Positions 18,336 to 27,982 of a stretch of DNA of 64,000 bases are shown here, one piece after another. Numbering within the stretch: the stretch's first letter is position 1; every line of letters begins with the position of its first letter. Source of the DNA: Acetobacteraceae bacterium (GTDB lineage Bacteria > Pseudomonadota > Alphaproteobacteria > Acetobacterales > Acetobacteraceae); the NCBI GenBank assembly GCA_022842185.1, contig JALHQB010000013.1:1-64000 (forward strand), read 5' to 3'. The notes below the pieces were generated by a model that was not told the origin of the DNA, searched no databases, and saw only the letters and a list, made by a program, of their open reading frames with translations. A program made the position numbers and the translations under genes.

Positions 18336-19631
18336 TCAGCGCATCGCGGCGAGCAAGGCCGAAACGGGGATCACAGCAAAGCGTGTCGCGGTGTCCGACG
18401 ACGCGTAGGGGAGGATCAACATCCCGGCATGGACGATCGACCCACAGGAATAGACGACGTTCGGCACATAGCCATCCCGCTCATCTCCAACCGCTGTGAG
18501 CAGCGGCGTGACCAGCCGAGCGATCATGCGGCTCGGATCATGCAGATCGAGCAGGGCGGCACCGATGCAGTATCGCCGCATCGGCCCGACGCCATGCGTG
18601 ATGATCAGCCAACCTTCAGGCAATTCGATCGGGCTGCCGCAATTGCCGATCTGCACGAACTCCCACGGTTCCGACGCGGCAAGGATCTCCTTCGGGTCGT
18701 TCCAGACATGCAGATCATCGGATTGCACGTACTGAAGCGTCTCGCCGTCCGACCGCGCCAGCATCGCGTAACGGCCGCCAACGCGGCGAGGGAACAGCGC
18801 CATGCCCTTGTTACTGACCGAGTCCCCACGCAGCGGGACAAAGGAAAAGCGCCGGAAATCCTCCGTCCGCAGCATCTCGGGCGCGATCTCCCGACCGGAA
18901 TAGGCGGTGTAGGTGGCGAAGTAGCAGGCCTCGCCGTCATCTCCGACGAAGCGAACCAGCCGCGCATCCTCGATGCCGTTGCGCTGCTGCTGCGTGATGG
19001 GAAAGATCACGCGTTCATTCAGCGCCGTCGCAGGGCCAAAAGTGACGTCGTAAGCGTCCTCCAACCGCATTGCGGTGCTGCGGCGAGGCGTTGTCGCGAA
19101 GCGCCCCGGTGGATCGAGCTGGATGTCCCCCGCCCCGTCAATCACGCCCGAACAGAAACAGATCGAGCTGATGTGTCCCTCGCCCGTGGCGCGCAGGCTC
19201 ATGATGACGCGCAACTCGCCTTCGCCCAGCCCCGTCTGGTCCGGGTGCTGGACAATGGATGGGTTGAACAGCGCGGTGGACTGGAAGCTGTACTCATTGC
19301 TGAAATACGCGCCGATGAGGAGGCGCCGCGCCTCGACCGGATCCTCCTTCAGACCCACCAGATCGCGAATCTGGGCGTAGCGTTCGGCCAGCGTGGTTGG
19401 AAGATCGGCGTGGCGCGGGCCGAAATCGCGCAATGTCACCGCAAGCTCCGCCTCGATCGTCGCAACGTCGGTCGCAAGGATTCGATCGATCAGGCGCGTC
19501 GCGCGCATCAGGTCTGAGCGGTGCAGGTCGCGGGGGTCGAGTGCGGAGAGGAACGGCCGCAGGATGACGCGAGAGGGATCGGGTTCGATCAGTATCGAAA
19601 GACGGCGCAGGTCGCCCGCGGTACCCGTCAC
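18336..19631 (-). CDS. Glycoside hydrolase family 130 protein (mannoside phosphorylase-like)
   Basis: 431 residues with the five-bladed beta-propeller pattern of GH130: ALFNPSIVQH near 120, YDVTFGPATALNE near 200, the NGIEDARLVRF signature near 225 carrying the catalytic Asp, and GNCGSPIELPEGWLIITHGVGPMRRYCIGAALLD near 340. GH130 enzymes phosphorolyse or hydrolyse beta-mannosides; phosphorylase or hydrolase activity cannot be told here. The first ~110 residues are an N-terminal extension seen in proteobacterial members. Its ATG overlaps the stop of the upstream glycosyltransferase (ATGA, 19628-19631), so the two are translationally coupled. Confidence 0.85.
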   Translation of the reverse strand: MTGTAGDLRRLSILIEPDPSRVILRPFLSALDPRDLHRSDLMRATRLIDRILATDVATIEAELAVTLRDFGPRHADLPTTLAERYAQIRDLVGLKEDPVEARRLLIGAYFSNEYSFQSTALFNPSIVQHPDQTGLGEGELRVIMSLRATGEGHISSICFCSGVIDGAGDIQLDPPGRFATTPRRSTAMRLEDAYDVTFGPATALNERVIFPITQQQRNGIEDARLVRFVGDDGEACYFATYTAYSGREIAPEMLRTEDFRRFSFVPLRGDSVSNKGMALFPRRVGGRYAMLARSDGETLQYVQSDDLHVWNDPKEILAASEPWEFVQIGNCGSPIELPEGWLIITHGVGPMRRYCIGAALLDLHDPSRMIARLVTPLLTAVGDERDGYVPNVVYSCGSIVHAGMLILPYASSDTATRFAVIPVSALLAAMR

Positions 19632-21952
19632 TCGGCCACCTGCACGATGTCGCTGGCGGCGGCCGTGGCCAGGGCGGTGCGAAGCTCCGCGGCCGCCATC
19701 AGGTAGGCCAGTGTCGACTCCGCGCCCTGGTTTCGGTTCACCCGGTCACACAGCAGACCGTCGCAACATCCGCCGGTGTCCGCGTCGAACAGCGACTGTC
19801 CCAGGTCATTGTCGCCGAGGAACCAGGCGAAGGCGCGCTGGGCCTCCGTCAACCAGGTGCCATCGTCGGTGGCCCGCCAGGCCGCGACGCAGGCACCGAC
19901 AGTCGCTGCGGCTTCCAGCGGCTGCTGGTCGTGCACGGCACGTTCGCCACCGCGACGCCAGAATCCTTCAGAGCCGATGGGTCGAAAATGACCGGCCTCG
20001 GCCCGCTGCGCCTTGCACAGCCATTCCAGCGCGGCGATCCCCAACGACGTCCACTCCGCCCGCCCGGCCTGATGCCCAGCGGCGATCAGCGCCTGCGGCA
20101 GCCGCGCATTGTCGTAGGACAACACGCCCTCGAACCAGGTCCAGCCTTCCCGACGATTGCCGCGCAGGTGGTCATACAGACGTTCCGCGAGGACCGTGCG
20201 CAACCGTATCAGCCGCAAATCCTCCGCGCGTGTCGCCAGGCATTCCAGAACGCCCAGCAGGGCAAAGGCCCAGGCGCGTTGGGACGTCAAGGTCAGGACA
20301 GGTGGCGCGGCCTTCTCCATAAGACGGTACGCCCAGGTCCGGTGCGACGGATCGGCCGCCGCCGCTGCGACGGTTCCGATGGCCCAGACGGCGCGGCCAT
20401 GGCTGTCATCGGAGCCGGCGGCTTCGAGCCAATGACGGTCATAGGACATGAAATTGCGGAACCGCCCCAGTTCTCCATCCCAGGCGTGCTGCACGAAGGC
20501 CGTGGCCCTGTCGCACAGATCGGAAGCTGGCGACTGAGACGCGCGACCGGCCATCAATTGCGTGGCGAGGATCAGCCCGCGCGCATTGTCGTCGAGACAA
20601 TAGCCATGCGCCCGGTCCGGGACCGACAACGTGGCATGCTGCGCAAGCCCCGTGGAGTCCAGCAACTTGGTCAGATGACGGAGGTTCAAGGACGGGACCA
20701 TGGGGACCGCATCCGTCGTCGCGGGCCGCAATGGCGCCACGACGCCCGGAACGGCCGCCGTCCCCGCAACCGATACCAACCGCGGACCGGAGCGACGGGA
20801 CGCATCAAGCCTCGCGCGCTGGAACAGGTCCCGATAGCGTTCCCCGATTCGCGACCACCGCATGTCCCGTCCGAGCGCGTAGGCCCTTTCTCGCATGGCT
20901 TGCAGCCGATCAGGATCGTCGAGAAGATCGATCACACTGCTGGCGATGGCAGCAGGATCGGCGAAGGGCACCAGGACGCCGCGATCATCCGCCAACAATT
21001 CGGCTGCGTGCCAATACGGCGTCGAGACCACCGCCTTGCCCATGCCGAAGCTGTAGGCCAGCGTGCCCGAGACGCTTTGAGCCTCGTTCAGATAGGGGGT
21101 CAGGTAGATGTCGGCCGCGGCGATGGCGCGCGTGAGGGTCGGCAGGTCGACGAAGCGATCCACGAAGCGGACATGGTCGCTGACACCAAGTTCCGCAGCC
21201 AGTTGCTTGAGTGAATCCCTGTGCGCCTCACCTTCGCGGCGAAGGATGTTCGGGTGCGTGGCGCCGACGACGAGATAGAGCGCATCCGGCCGGCGCGCGA
21301 CGATCGCGGGCATGGCGCGGATGGCCTGTTCGATCCCCTTGCCAGGTGAGAGCAACCCGAAGGTGAGCAGGACGGTGCGCCCGATCGCATCGAATTCGGC
21401 CTTGCTGCCGGATGGCGGGGTCTCCGGAATGCCGTGCGGGATGACGGTGATTCTGTCGGCACGGACATCATGGACGCTGGCCAAAATCCGCTTGGACCGT
21501 TCGGTCATCACCACCAGGTGCCCGGCATGGCGAATCACTTCGTCCATCACGCGGCGCTGTCCACGAGTCGGGTTGTCGAGCACCGTATGCAGGGTGGCGA
21601 CCACCGGCATCGTGGCGCCTTCGAGAAGGGTCAGTACCCGTTCCCCGTCGCGGTCGCCATAAATGCCGTATTCGTGCTGGACGCAAAGCACGTCTGCGTT
21701 GACATCGCCCAGGAATTCCGCGGCGCGACCATAGGCGCGCGCATCGTTCTCCGGAATCTGCAGCCACACGTCGGATGGATACTGGTAACTGGCGCCGGCC
21801 TCCGACATGGCGATGACGAAGCATTCGGCATCTGGCAACGCGCCGGCCACGGCGTTGCGGAGATCGCCGGTGAAAGTGGCCAAGCCGCACATCCGCGGTG
21901 GGTGATTGCCGAGAAATGCAATGCGATGCAGCGGCGGGGCCGACGACGTCAT
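19628..21952 (-). CDS. GT4 glycosyltransferase fused to an alpha/alpha-barrel-like domain
   Basis: 774 residues in two parts. Residues ~1-390 are a GT-B glycosyltransferase of family 4: HRIAFLGNHPPRMCGLATFTGDL, HEYGIYGD, FGLLSPGKGIEQAIRAMPAI, and the donor-site run LNEAQSVSGTLAYSFGMGKAVVSTP. Residues ~420-770 are helical and Trp-rich (HGYCLDDNARGL, WTWFEGVLSYDNARLPQALI, HDQQPLEAAATVGACVAAW), like an (alpha/alpha)6 glycosidase or epimerase barrel; its activity is unknown. ATG at 21952 has AGGAG 10 bases upstream. It is coupled to the GH130 gene, suggesting synthesis and turnover of a mannose- or glucose-containing glycan. Confidence 0.82.
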   Translation of the reverse strand: MTSSAPPLHRIAFLGNHPPRMCGLATFTGDLRNAVAGALPDAECFVIAMSEAGASYQYPSDVWLQIPENDARAYGRAAEFLGDVNADVLCVQHEYGIYGDRDGERVLTLLEGATMPVVATLHTVLDNPTRGQRRVMDEVIRHAGHLVVMTERSKRILASVHDVRADRITVIPHGIPETPPSGSKAEFDAIGRTVLLTFGLLSPGKGIEQAIRAMPAIVARRPDALYLVVGATHPNILRREGEAHRDSLKQLAAELGVSDHVRFVDRFVDLPTLTRAIAAADIYLTPYLNEAQSVSGTLAYSFGMGKAVVSTPYWHAAELLADDRGVLVPFADPAAIASSVIDLLDDPDRLQAMRERAYALGRDMRWSRIGERYRDLFQRARLDASRRSGPRLVSVAGTAAVPGVVAPLRPATTDAVPMVPSLNLRHLTKLLDSTGLAQHATLSVPDRAHGYCLDDNARGLILATQLMAGRASQSPASDLCDRATAFVQHAWDGELGRFRNFMSYDRHWLEAAGSDDSHGRAVWAIGTVAAAAADPSHRTWAYRLMEKAAPPVLTLTSQRAWAFALLGVLECLATRAEDLRLIRLRTVLAERLYDHLRGNRREGWTWFEGVLSYDNARLPQALIAAGHQAGRAEWTSLGIAALEWLCKAQRAEAGHFRPIGSEGFWRRGGERAVHDQQPLEAAATVGACVAAWRATDDGTWLTEAQRAFAWFLGDNDLGQSLFDADTGGCCDGLLCDRVNRNQGAESTLAYLMAAAELRTALATAAASDIVQVAE

Positions 21953-22609
21953 GGTGGCGCTGCTCCTGTTGGTCACCCGCGCGGATCCCGCGGGTAAGCC
22001 GTTGAGTCCATCAGTGGCCGACACCCGAAGCTGCCGGCCGTCAGGCGGCACGCGCCCATGACATTTTCAGACCTCGCCGGTTGCCGTTGACGCGGCAAAC
22101 AGCAGTCGGCGCTGTCCGAAACCATCCTGTTCTCGTGACGTGTCGTGGCAGCCAAGAATTCGCCTAGCCAATGCAGCCGAACCCGGTGACGAGCCATCGC
22201 GCTGGCAATCAAAACGCCAATTGCTCGTTCGGGGTTGCAGCGGACCGCTGCGGCTTCGCCGAATCTCGCCCGTCGCCTCGGTGCACACCGCGTGATTCCC
22301 GCGCGCTGCCCGTTCGACGCTAAACGAACGCCTTTTTGGTACGCTGCGTTGCCGCGGCGCCGACGCCTCGTTTAGTCACGGTGCTGGGAAACATACGATG
22401 AGGGAGGAAGTGGTGCCGCGAGAGGCGCCCTGCAACCCTGGGCGCTATCAAAGCCGGCCGGCGGTCTGCGGGCGCCGCGCGTGCCGAAACCGCCGTGCCA
22501 ACGACGTGCCGCATTGGCAACAGGAAACACGCCTGGCAATTCGATCTAGCGTCGTCTGCGCGGACGGCAACACGGCGTGCCGCCATCCGCTGCTGGTTTC
22601 AGCCGAAGA
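21953..22609. other. 657-bp intergenic region upstream of the GT4 operon
   Basis: No supported gene. A 7-bp hairpin (ACCCGCG 21975-21981 / CGCGGGT 21989-21995) sits just ahead of the GT4 SD. CGTTCG (22311-22316) pairs with CGAACG (22325-22330), followed by CCTTTTTGG, resembling a plus-strand terminator although no plus-strand gene precedes it. The region is long for this gene-dense window and may hold the operon promoter or a small RNA. Confidence 0.35.
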
Positions 22610-24763
22610 TCACGCCGCGGCCTTGGCTTCCCGCCGCCGCCTCGTGAGCACGAACTCGGTGTACCCGTTCGGCTGCTTCGCCCCTTCGAAGACCAGGTCG
22701 CAAGCCGCCCTGAAGGCCGATCCATCGAACCCCGTCGCCATCGGCCTGTAGGCCGCGTCGCCGGCGTTCTGCCGGTCCACAACGGCAGCCATGCGCTTCA
22801 TCGTCTCCATCACCTGCACCGAGGTGACCACGCCATGGCGCAGCCAATTGGCGATGTGCTGGGAGGAGATGCGCAGCGTCGCGCGGTCCTCCATCAGCCC
22901 GACATCGTTGATGTCGGGCACCTTCGAACAGCCCACGCCCTGGTCCACCCAGCGCACGACATAACCGAGGATGGACTGGACGTTGTTGTCCAGTTCCGCC
23001 TGCACGTCGGCGGGGGACCAGTTGGTGTCGGTGGCCAGCGGCACGGTCAGGATGTCGTCCAGCTTCGCGCGGCGGCCGCCCGCGACCAGTTCCTCCTGCC
23101 GCGCCGCCACGTCGATCTGGTGGTAGTGCAGCGCATGCAGCGTGGCCGCGGTGGGCGAGGGCACCCAGGCGGTGTTCGCACCCGCCTTGGGATGCCCGAC
23201 CTTCTGTTCCAGCATCGCGGCCATCATGTCGGGCATGGCCCACATGCCCTTGCCGATCTGCGCGCGCCCGCGCAGGCCGCAGGCCAGGCCGGTATCGACG
23301 TTCCAATCCTCATAGGCGCCGATCCAGGCCGCCTTGCGCATGTCGTTCTTGCGCACGACCGCGCCGGCTTCCATCGCGGTGTGAATTTCGTCACCCGTGC
23401 GGTCGAGGAAGCCGGTGTTGATGAAGACCACGCGGTCCTTCGCCGCGGCGATGCAGGCCTTGAGGTTGACGGTGGTGCGCCGTTCCTCGTCCATGATGCC
23501 CATCTTGAGCGTCCCGGGCTTGATCCCGAAGGCGTCCTCGATGCGCGAGAACAGCGTGTTGGCCCAGGCCACTTCCTCCGGCCCGTGCATCTTCGGCTTG
23601 ACGATATAGACGCTGCCGGCACGGGAGTTGAGGCGCTTGCCGCGGATATCGTGCAGCGCGATCACCACGGTGCACAGCGCGTCCAGGATCGTCTCCGGGA
23701 TCTCCGCGCCGTCGAGCATCACCGCATCGGTCATCATGTGGTGCCCGACATTGCGCACCAGCATCACCGACCGGCCATGCAGCGTCAGTTCGCCGCCGCC
23801 CGGCTTCTGGAAGACGCGGTCGGCGTTCAGCCGGCGGACCATGGCCTGGCCGCCCTTGTCGAAGGATGCAGTCAGGTCGCCCTTCATCAGGCCAAGCCAA
23901 TTGCGATAGACCTCGACCTTGTCCTCGGCATCGACGGCGGCGACGGAATCCTCGCAATCCTGGATCGTCGTCAGCGCGGCTTCCATCACCACATCGGCGA
24001 TGCCGGCGGCATCGGTGGACCCGATCGGATGGGTCCGGTCAAAGACGATTTCGACATGCAGGCCATAATGGACGAAGAGCAGCGCGGTCGGCGCAGCGGC
24101 ATCGCCGAGATACCCCACGCATTGCGCCGGGTCCGCCAGGCCGGTGCTGGACCCGTCCTTCAACGTCACCGCCAGTGTCCCGCCCGTCACGGCGTAGCCC
24201 GTGGCATCCGCGTGGCTTCCGGTGGCGAGCGGTACCGCCCCGTCCAGCACGGCACGCGCCTTGGCAATGACCAGCGCGCCGCGTGCCGGGTCATATCCCT
24301 TCACCTTCGGCCCCGTCTGCGGGATGGCATCGGTGCCGTACAGCGCGTCGTACAGGCTGCCCCAGCGGGCATTCGCCGCGTTCAGCGCATAACGGGCGTT
24401 GGAGACCGGCACCACCAGCTGCGGACCGGCCATCGAGGCGATCTCGGCATCCACATCGGAGGTGCCCACCGCGACCTCGGCGGGTTCATCGAGCAGGTAG
24501 CCGATGTCCTTCAGCATGTCGGTGTAGGCGCCCAGGTCGATCGGCCGGGCGGGGTTGGCACGATGCCAGGCGTCGATCTCGGCCTGCAGCCGGTCGCGCT
24601 TGGCCAGCAGGGCGGCATTGGCCGGGGCGAGTTCGCGCAGGATGCTTTCCATCGCGGCCCAGAAGGTCGCGGGCGCGACGCCGCTGCCCGGCAGTGCCTC
24701 GGCATCCATGAAGCTACGAAGCGCCGGCGCCACCTGCAGGCTCGTGCTTGCTGCCATATCCAT
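22610..24763 (-). CDS. glcB: Malate synthase G
   Basis: Condenses glyoxylate and acetyl-CoA to malate. The 717 residues match the G isoform in length and sequence: [27 protein letters not shown] near 120, [13 protein letters not shown]-like segment near 235, [18 protein letters not shown] near 375 with the active-site region, [14 protein letters not shown] near 425, and [22 protein letters not shown] near 630 bearing the catalytic Asp/Glu area. ATG at 24763 has GGAG 4 bases upstream. Isocitrate lyase is not in the window, so glyoxylate may come from elsewhere (glycolate, purine or allantoin breakdown). It is divergent from the GGT-like gene by 180 bp. Confidence 0.96.
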   Translation of the reverse strand: MDMAASTSLQVAPALRSFMDAEALPGSGVAPATFWAAMESILRELAPANAALLAKRDRLQAEIDAWHRANPARPIDLGAYTDMLKDIGYLLDEPAEVAVGTSDVDAEIASMAGPQLVVPVSNARYALNAANARWGSLYDALYGTDAIPQTGPKVKGYDPARGALVIAKARAVLDGAVPLATGSHADATGYAVTGGTLAVTLKDGSSTGLADPAQCVGYLGDAAAPTALLFVHYGLHVEIVFDRTHPIGSTDAAGIADVVMEAALTTIQDCEDSVAAVDAEDKVEVYRNWLGLMKGDLTASFDKGGQAMVRRLNADRVFQKPGGGELTLHGRSVMLVRNVGHHMMTDAVMLDGAEIPETILDALCTVVIALHDIRGKRLNSRAGSVYIVKPKMHGPEEVAWANTLFSRIEDAFGIKPGTLKMGIMDEERRTTVNLKACIAAAKDRVVFINTGFLDRTGDEIHTAMEAGAVVRKNDMRKAAWIGAYEDWNVDTGLACGLRGRAQIGKGMWAMPDMMAAMLEQKVGHPKAGANTAWVPSPTAATLHALHYHQIDVAARQEELVAGGRRAKLDDILTVPLATDTNWSPADVQAELDNNVQSILGYVVRWVDQGVGCSKVPDINDVGLMEDRATLRISSQHIANWLRHGVVTSVQVMETMKRMAAVVDRQNAGDAAYRPMATGFDGSAFRAACDLVFEGAKQPNGYTEFVLTRRRREAKAAA

Positions 24764-24943
24764 TCTCTCCCACCGGTATGTCGCGACCCCCAAGTGGGGC
24801 GATTTTCCATTCACGCTGTCTAGTGTGTTTTCCGCGGATGCCAAATCAGCGAGGCGTCGCGATGAAATGCCCCGGGGGGTTGCCCCGCGCCACCGCTGGC
24901 GCGAGGCTGCCGCCTGATCGCCGCGCAAGATAAGGATGCCACC

Positions 24944-26515
24944 ATGGCCTGGACGCCGCCCCCGCATGTCAGCCAGCACTGGCAGGTGACCAAGCCTGGC
25001 GCCACCGGCAAGCGGGGCATGGTCGCCTCCCAGGCGCGTGACGCCGCCGAGGCCGGCATTGCCATCCTCGATGCCGGCGGCACGGCGGCCGACGCGGCCG
25101 TCGGCACCGCCTTCGCGCTGGCGGTGGTGGAACCTTGGAATTCCGGCCTGGGCGGCATCGGCTTCACCCAGGTCGCCGGGCCCGGCTTTGCCCCGCAGAC
25201 CTTCGATTTCGGCCCGGTTTCGCCGCATGCGCTCGACCCCGGCGCCTTCCCGATGACCGGTAAGATGAAGAACGACCTGTTCACCTGGCCGGAGGTGTTC
25301 GAGGACCGCAACGTCCATGGCCCGCTGTCCTTCGCCATCCCGTCCTCCGTCGCGGGATACGCGGAACTGCATGCACGGCATGGCAAGCTGCCGCTGTCGG
25401 TGGTGATGGAACCGGCGATCGCGCTGGCCAGGCGGGGTTTGGCGCAGGATTGGTTCACCACGCTTAAGGTCGCCAACAGCGCGGCGGTGTTGCGGATGTA
25501 TGCGGAATCGGCGCGCATCTACCTGCCGAACGGCCTGCCGCCGGTGCCGCCATACCAGGGCGCGCCGGGCTTCTTCCGCCAGGGCCGCCTGGCCGAGACG
25601 CTGGAACGCCTCGCCTCCGCCGGGCTGCGCGATTTCTACGAAGGCGGCATCGCCAGCGATCTTCTGGCCGATTTCCGCGACATGGGATCGCCGATCAACG
25701 CCGCCGACCTCGCCGGTTGCAAGGCGGTCGTCAAGCCGGCGCTGGAGGCATCCTGGCGTGGCAAGCGGCTTTACCTTGCCAATGGCCTGACCGCGGCACC
25801 GACCCTGCTGCGCGTGCTGGAAGGCATGCGCGGGGCTGATTTCTCGGGTGCGGCGCCATCGGCCGGCTGGTACGCGCAGCTGGCCCGCGTGCTGCGTGAC
25901 GCCTATGCCGAGCGCCTCGCCGGGCTGGGCGATGCGGAACCCAAGGCCGCGGAATCCTGCACCACCCACCTGACCGTCTGCGACAAGGATGGGATGATGG
26001 TGGCGATGACCACCACCCTGTTGTCGTCGATGGGCAGCCGGGTCGTGCTGCCGCGGTCGGGTGTGCTGATGAACAACGGCATCATGTGGTTCGACCCGCG
26101 CCCGGATGCGAAGAACGCGCTGGCGCCGGGCAAGCGCCCACTGACCAACATGTGCCCGGTCATCGCCGCCGAGGGCGATACCCCGTCCATCGCGTTGGGT
26201 GCATCGGGCGGCCGGCGGATCATGGCCTCGGTGTTCCAGACGCTGTCCTACGTGGCTGATTTCGGGATGTCACCGGAACAGGCCGCGCATCATCCGCGGC
26301 TCGATGTCTCGGCACCCGAAGGGGTCACGGCCGATATCCGCCTGGGTGCCGAAACCCTCGCCGCCCTGGCGGCGGACGATACGGTGACGGAGGTGGAGCA
26401 CGCCGTGCTGCCGGTGAACTTCGCCTGCCCCAACCTGATCCGCATTTTGCCGGATGGGACGCGCGAAGGCATCACCGATGCGATGAGCCCCTGGAGCGCA
26501 GCGCTGGCACAATAG
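24944..26515 (+). CDS. Gamma-glutamyltransferase-like Ntn-hydrolase, no signal peptide
   Basis: 523 residues of the GGT family. The large-subunit half shows [30 protein letters not shown] and [12 protein letters not shown]. The small subunit would start at the autocleavage Thr in [16 protein letters not shown] near 345, followed by [11 protein letters not shown] and GASGGRRIM. Unlike periplasmic GGT it has no signal peptide, suggesting a cytosolic member acting on gamma-glutamyl or other acyl-amino compounds. ATG at 24944 has AAGGA 7 bases upstream. Divergent from glcB. Confidence 0.8.
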   Translation: MAWTPPPHVSQHWQVTKPGATGKRGMVASQARDAAEAGIAILDAGGTAADAAVGTAFALAVVEPWNSGLGGIGFTQVAGPGFAPQTFDFGPVSPHALDPGAFPMTGKMKNDLFTWPEVFEDRNVHGPLSFAIPSSVAGYAELHARHGKLPLSVVMEPAIALARRGLAQDWFTTLKVANSAAVLRMYAESARIYLPNGLPPVPPYQGAPGFFRQGRLAETLERLASAGLRDFYEGGIASDLLADFRDMGSPINAADLAGCKAVVKPALEASWRGKRLYLANGLTAAPTLLRVLEGMRGADFSGAAPSAGWYAQLARVLRDAYAERLAGLGDAEPKAAESCTTHLTVCDKDGMMVAMTTTLLSSMGSRVVLPRSGVLMNNGIMWFDPRPDAKNALAPGKRPLTNMCPVIAAEGDTPSIALGASGGRRIMASVFQTLSYVADFGMSPEQAAHHPRLDVSAPEGVTADIRLGAETLAALAADDTVTEVEHAVLPVNFACPNLIRILPDGTREGITDAMSPWSAALAQ

Positions 26516-26547
26516 TCGCCAACCTCGGATCACATCTCCAGGACGGC

Positions 26548-26760
26548 ATGGTGCGCGACCTTTCGACGGGTGGCGCCATGCTGGAAGGCATCTGCGGGCG
26601 TTCGGCCAGGGGCAGTGGCGATGTCCTCCCCACGGTCGATCGTCTCGTGGCCGCGATGCACGGCGAGAGTCTGATCGGCGCGCATCGCGCGATGTCGGGC
26701 GAGATCGACCTGGCACGCAGGGCGATAGCCATCCGCGACCCGATGACTGCGTGGCATTGA
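26548..26760 (+). CDS. Short frame with PilZ-like opening motif, possible gene remnant
   Basis: 70 codons beginning MVRDLSTGGAMLEG, which recalls the DLSxGGA motif of PilZ domains at the C-termini of alphaproteobacterial chemoreceptors. The following residues do not continue as a normal PilZ barrel, and no SD or full-length gene precedes it. It may be the decayed end of a PilZ or chemoreceptor gene, or chance. The rest of 26516-26968 (453 bp) holds only a sigma-54-like site. Confidence 0.25.
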   Translation: MVRDLSTGGAMLEGICGRSARGSGDVLPTVDRLVAAMHGESLIGAHRAMSGEIDLARRAIAIRDPMTAWH

Positions 26761-26854
26761 AGCGCGCTGGCGCCACCCGCGACTGAGCGTGCGGCGGCCT
26801 ACCGTCTCCCCAAACCCTACGTATCTTCATCCCTCCGAACCGTTTCGCCCCCGC

Positions 26855-26868
26855 GGCACGACGCTTGC
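26855..26868 (+). promoter_or_regulatory. Candidate sigma-54 (-24/-12) promoter
   Basis: CGGCACG-N4-TTGCG: GGCAC at 26855-26859 and TTGC at 26865-26868. The invariant GG and GC are exactly 10 bases apart and the G after CAC is also conserved. It points at the Bug-family gene starting at 26969, giving a leader of about 90 bases. Mismatches are the first T (here C) and the base after TTGC. No enhancer-binding protein gene is nearby. Confidence 0.5.
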
Positions 26869-26968
26869 GATGCCCTGCGCCATGCCGGATGTCCGGCCGG
26901 AAGTCGGGCTGTTTTGCCCGTTTCCTGGTCATTCGGCGCCATGACCGCCTGGACAGGGAGCAACATTG

Positions 26969-27961
26969 ATGAATCGTCGCGCAATCCTTGGGCTGACCGC
27001 CGCCAGTACTTTGGGCGCGCTCGCCACGCCTCGCCTTGCCACCGCGCAGTCAGGTGCCTGGCCGACCCGCGGGTCGATCCGCCTGGTCGCGCAGTTTCCG
27101 CCAGGCGGGCTGGTCGATACCGTCAGCCGCCTGATTGCACCGATCATGGCGCAACAGCTCGGCCAGACGGTGGTGGTGGAAAACCGCGCCGGCGCCGGCG
27201 GCGTCATCGGCACCGATTTCGTCGCGAAGCAGCCGGCCGATGGCTATACACTGCTCGTCAGCCATGCCTCGGTGCATGTGTTCTCGGCGGCGACGATGCC
27301 GACCCTGCCGTTCCTTCCGGTGACCGACTTCACCCATGTCGGGATGATGGTGGAAGCGTCGAACGTGCTGCTGGTGAAAGGGGATTCGCGTTACCAGACG
27401 CTGGACCAGTACATCACCGCGGCGCGCACGCGGCCGGTGCGCTACGGGTCCTCCGGCATCGGTTCCGCCCCGCATCTGCTCGGCGCGATGCTGACGGGGG
27501 AGACCGGGGTGACCAACCTTGACCACGTTCCCTATCGCGGTTCGGCGCCGGCGATGCAGGATCTGATGGCGAACCAGATCGAATCGATCATCGATCCCAT
27601 CACGACCAATGTGCAGTTGATGAAGGATGGCGTGCTGCGCGCCCTGGCGGTGTCCACCCCGCAGCGGCTGGCGGCCTTCCCGAACGTACCGACTTTCGCC
27701 GAACTTGGCTTTCCGAAGCTGACCTCGGCGCAGTGGCTCGGCCTGTCGGCGCCGAAGAACCTGCCGGCGCCGATTGCCGCGCGGTTGGCGGCGCTGATCC
27801 CGACCCTGGTGCAGCGCCCCGAATTGATGGCGCGATTCGAGGAATTGCAGACCCTGCCGCGCAACCCGCCGCCGATGGGGGCGGATTTCACGGCGATCAT
27901 CAATCAGCAGATCGGGGAGTGGACGGCCGTGGCACGGCAGTTCGATATCGTCGTGACGTGA
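26969..27961 (+). CDS. Bug/TctC-family solute-binding protein
   Basis: 330 residues: an N-terminal signal (MNRRAILGLTAASTLGALATPRLATAQ), then [78 protein letters not shown], the standard Bug landmarks. Bug proteins are periplasmic binding proteins of tripartite tricarboxylate transporters; ligands are small carboxylates or amides, and the one here is unknown. GGGAG lies 9 bases before the ATG. No TctA/TctB membrane genes are in the window. A sigma-54-like site lies upstream and an imperfect hairpin (about 27970-27999) follows. Confidence 0.88.
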   Translation: MNRRAILGLTAASTLGALATPRLATAQSGAWPTRGSIRLVAQFPPGGLVDTVSRLIAPIMAQQLGQTVVVENRAGAGGVIGTDFVAKQPADGYTLLVSHASVHVFSAATMPTLPFLPVTDFTHVGMMVEASNVLLVKGDSRYQTLDQYITAARTRPVRYGSSGIGSAPHLLGAMLTGETGVTNLDHVPYRGSAPAMQDLMANQIESIIDPITTNVQLMKDGVLRALAVSTPQRLAAFPNVPTFAELGFPKLTSAQWLGLSAPKNLPAPIAARLAALIPTLVQRPELMARFEELQTLPRNPPPMGADFTAIINQQIGEWTAVARQFDIVVT

Positions 27962-27982
27962 TGCGGTGCCGGGGAGGGGGCC

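Noticed and set aside
22320-22751. Small overlapping frames in the gap before glcB
   Set aside because: No SD, no family resemblance, and the plus-strand one overlaps the malate synthase C-terminus.
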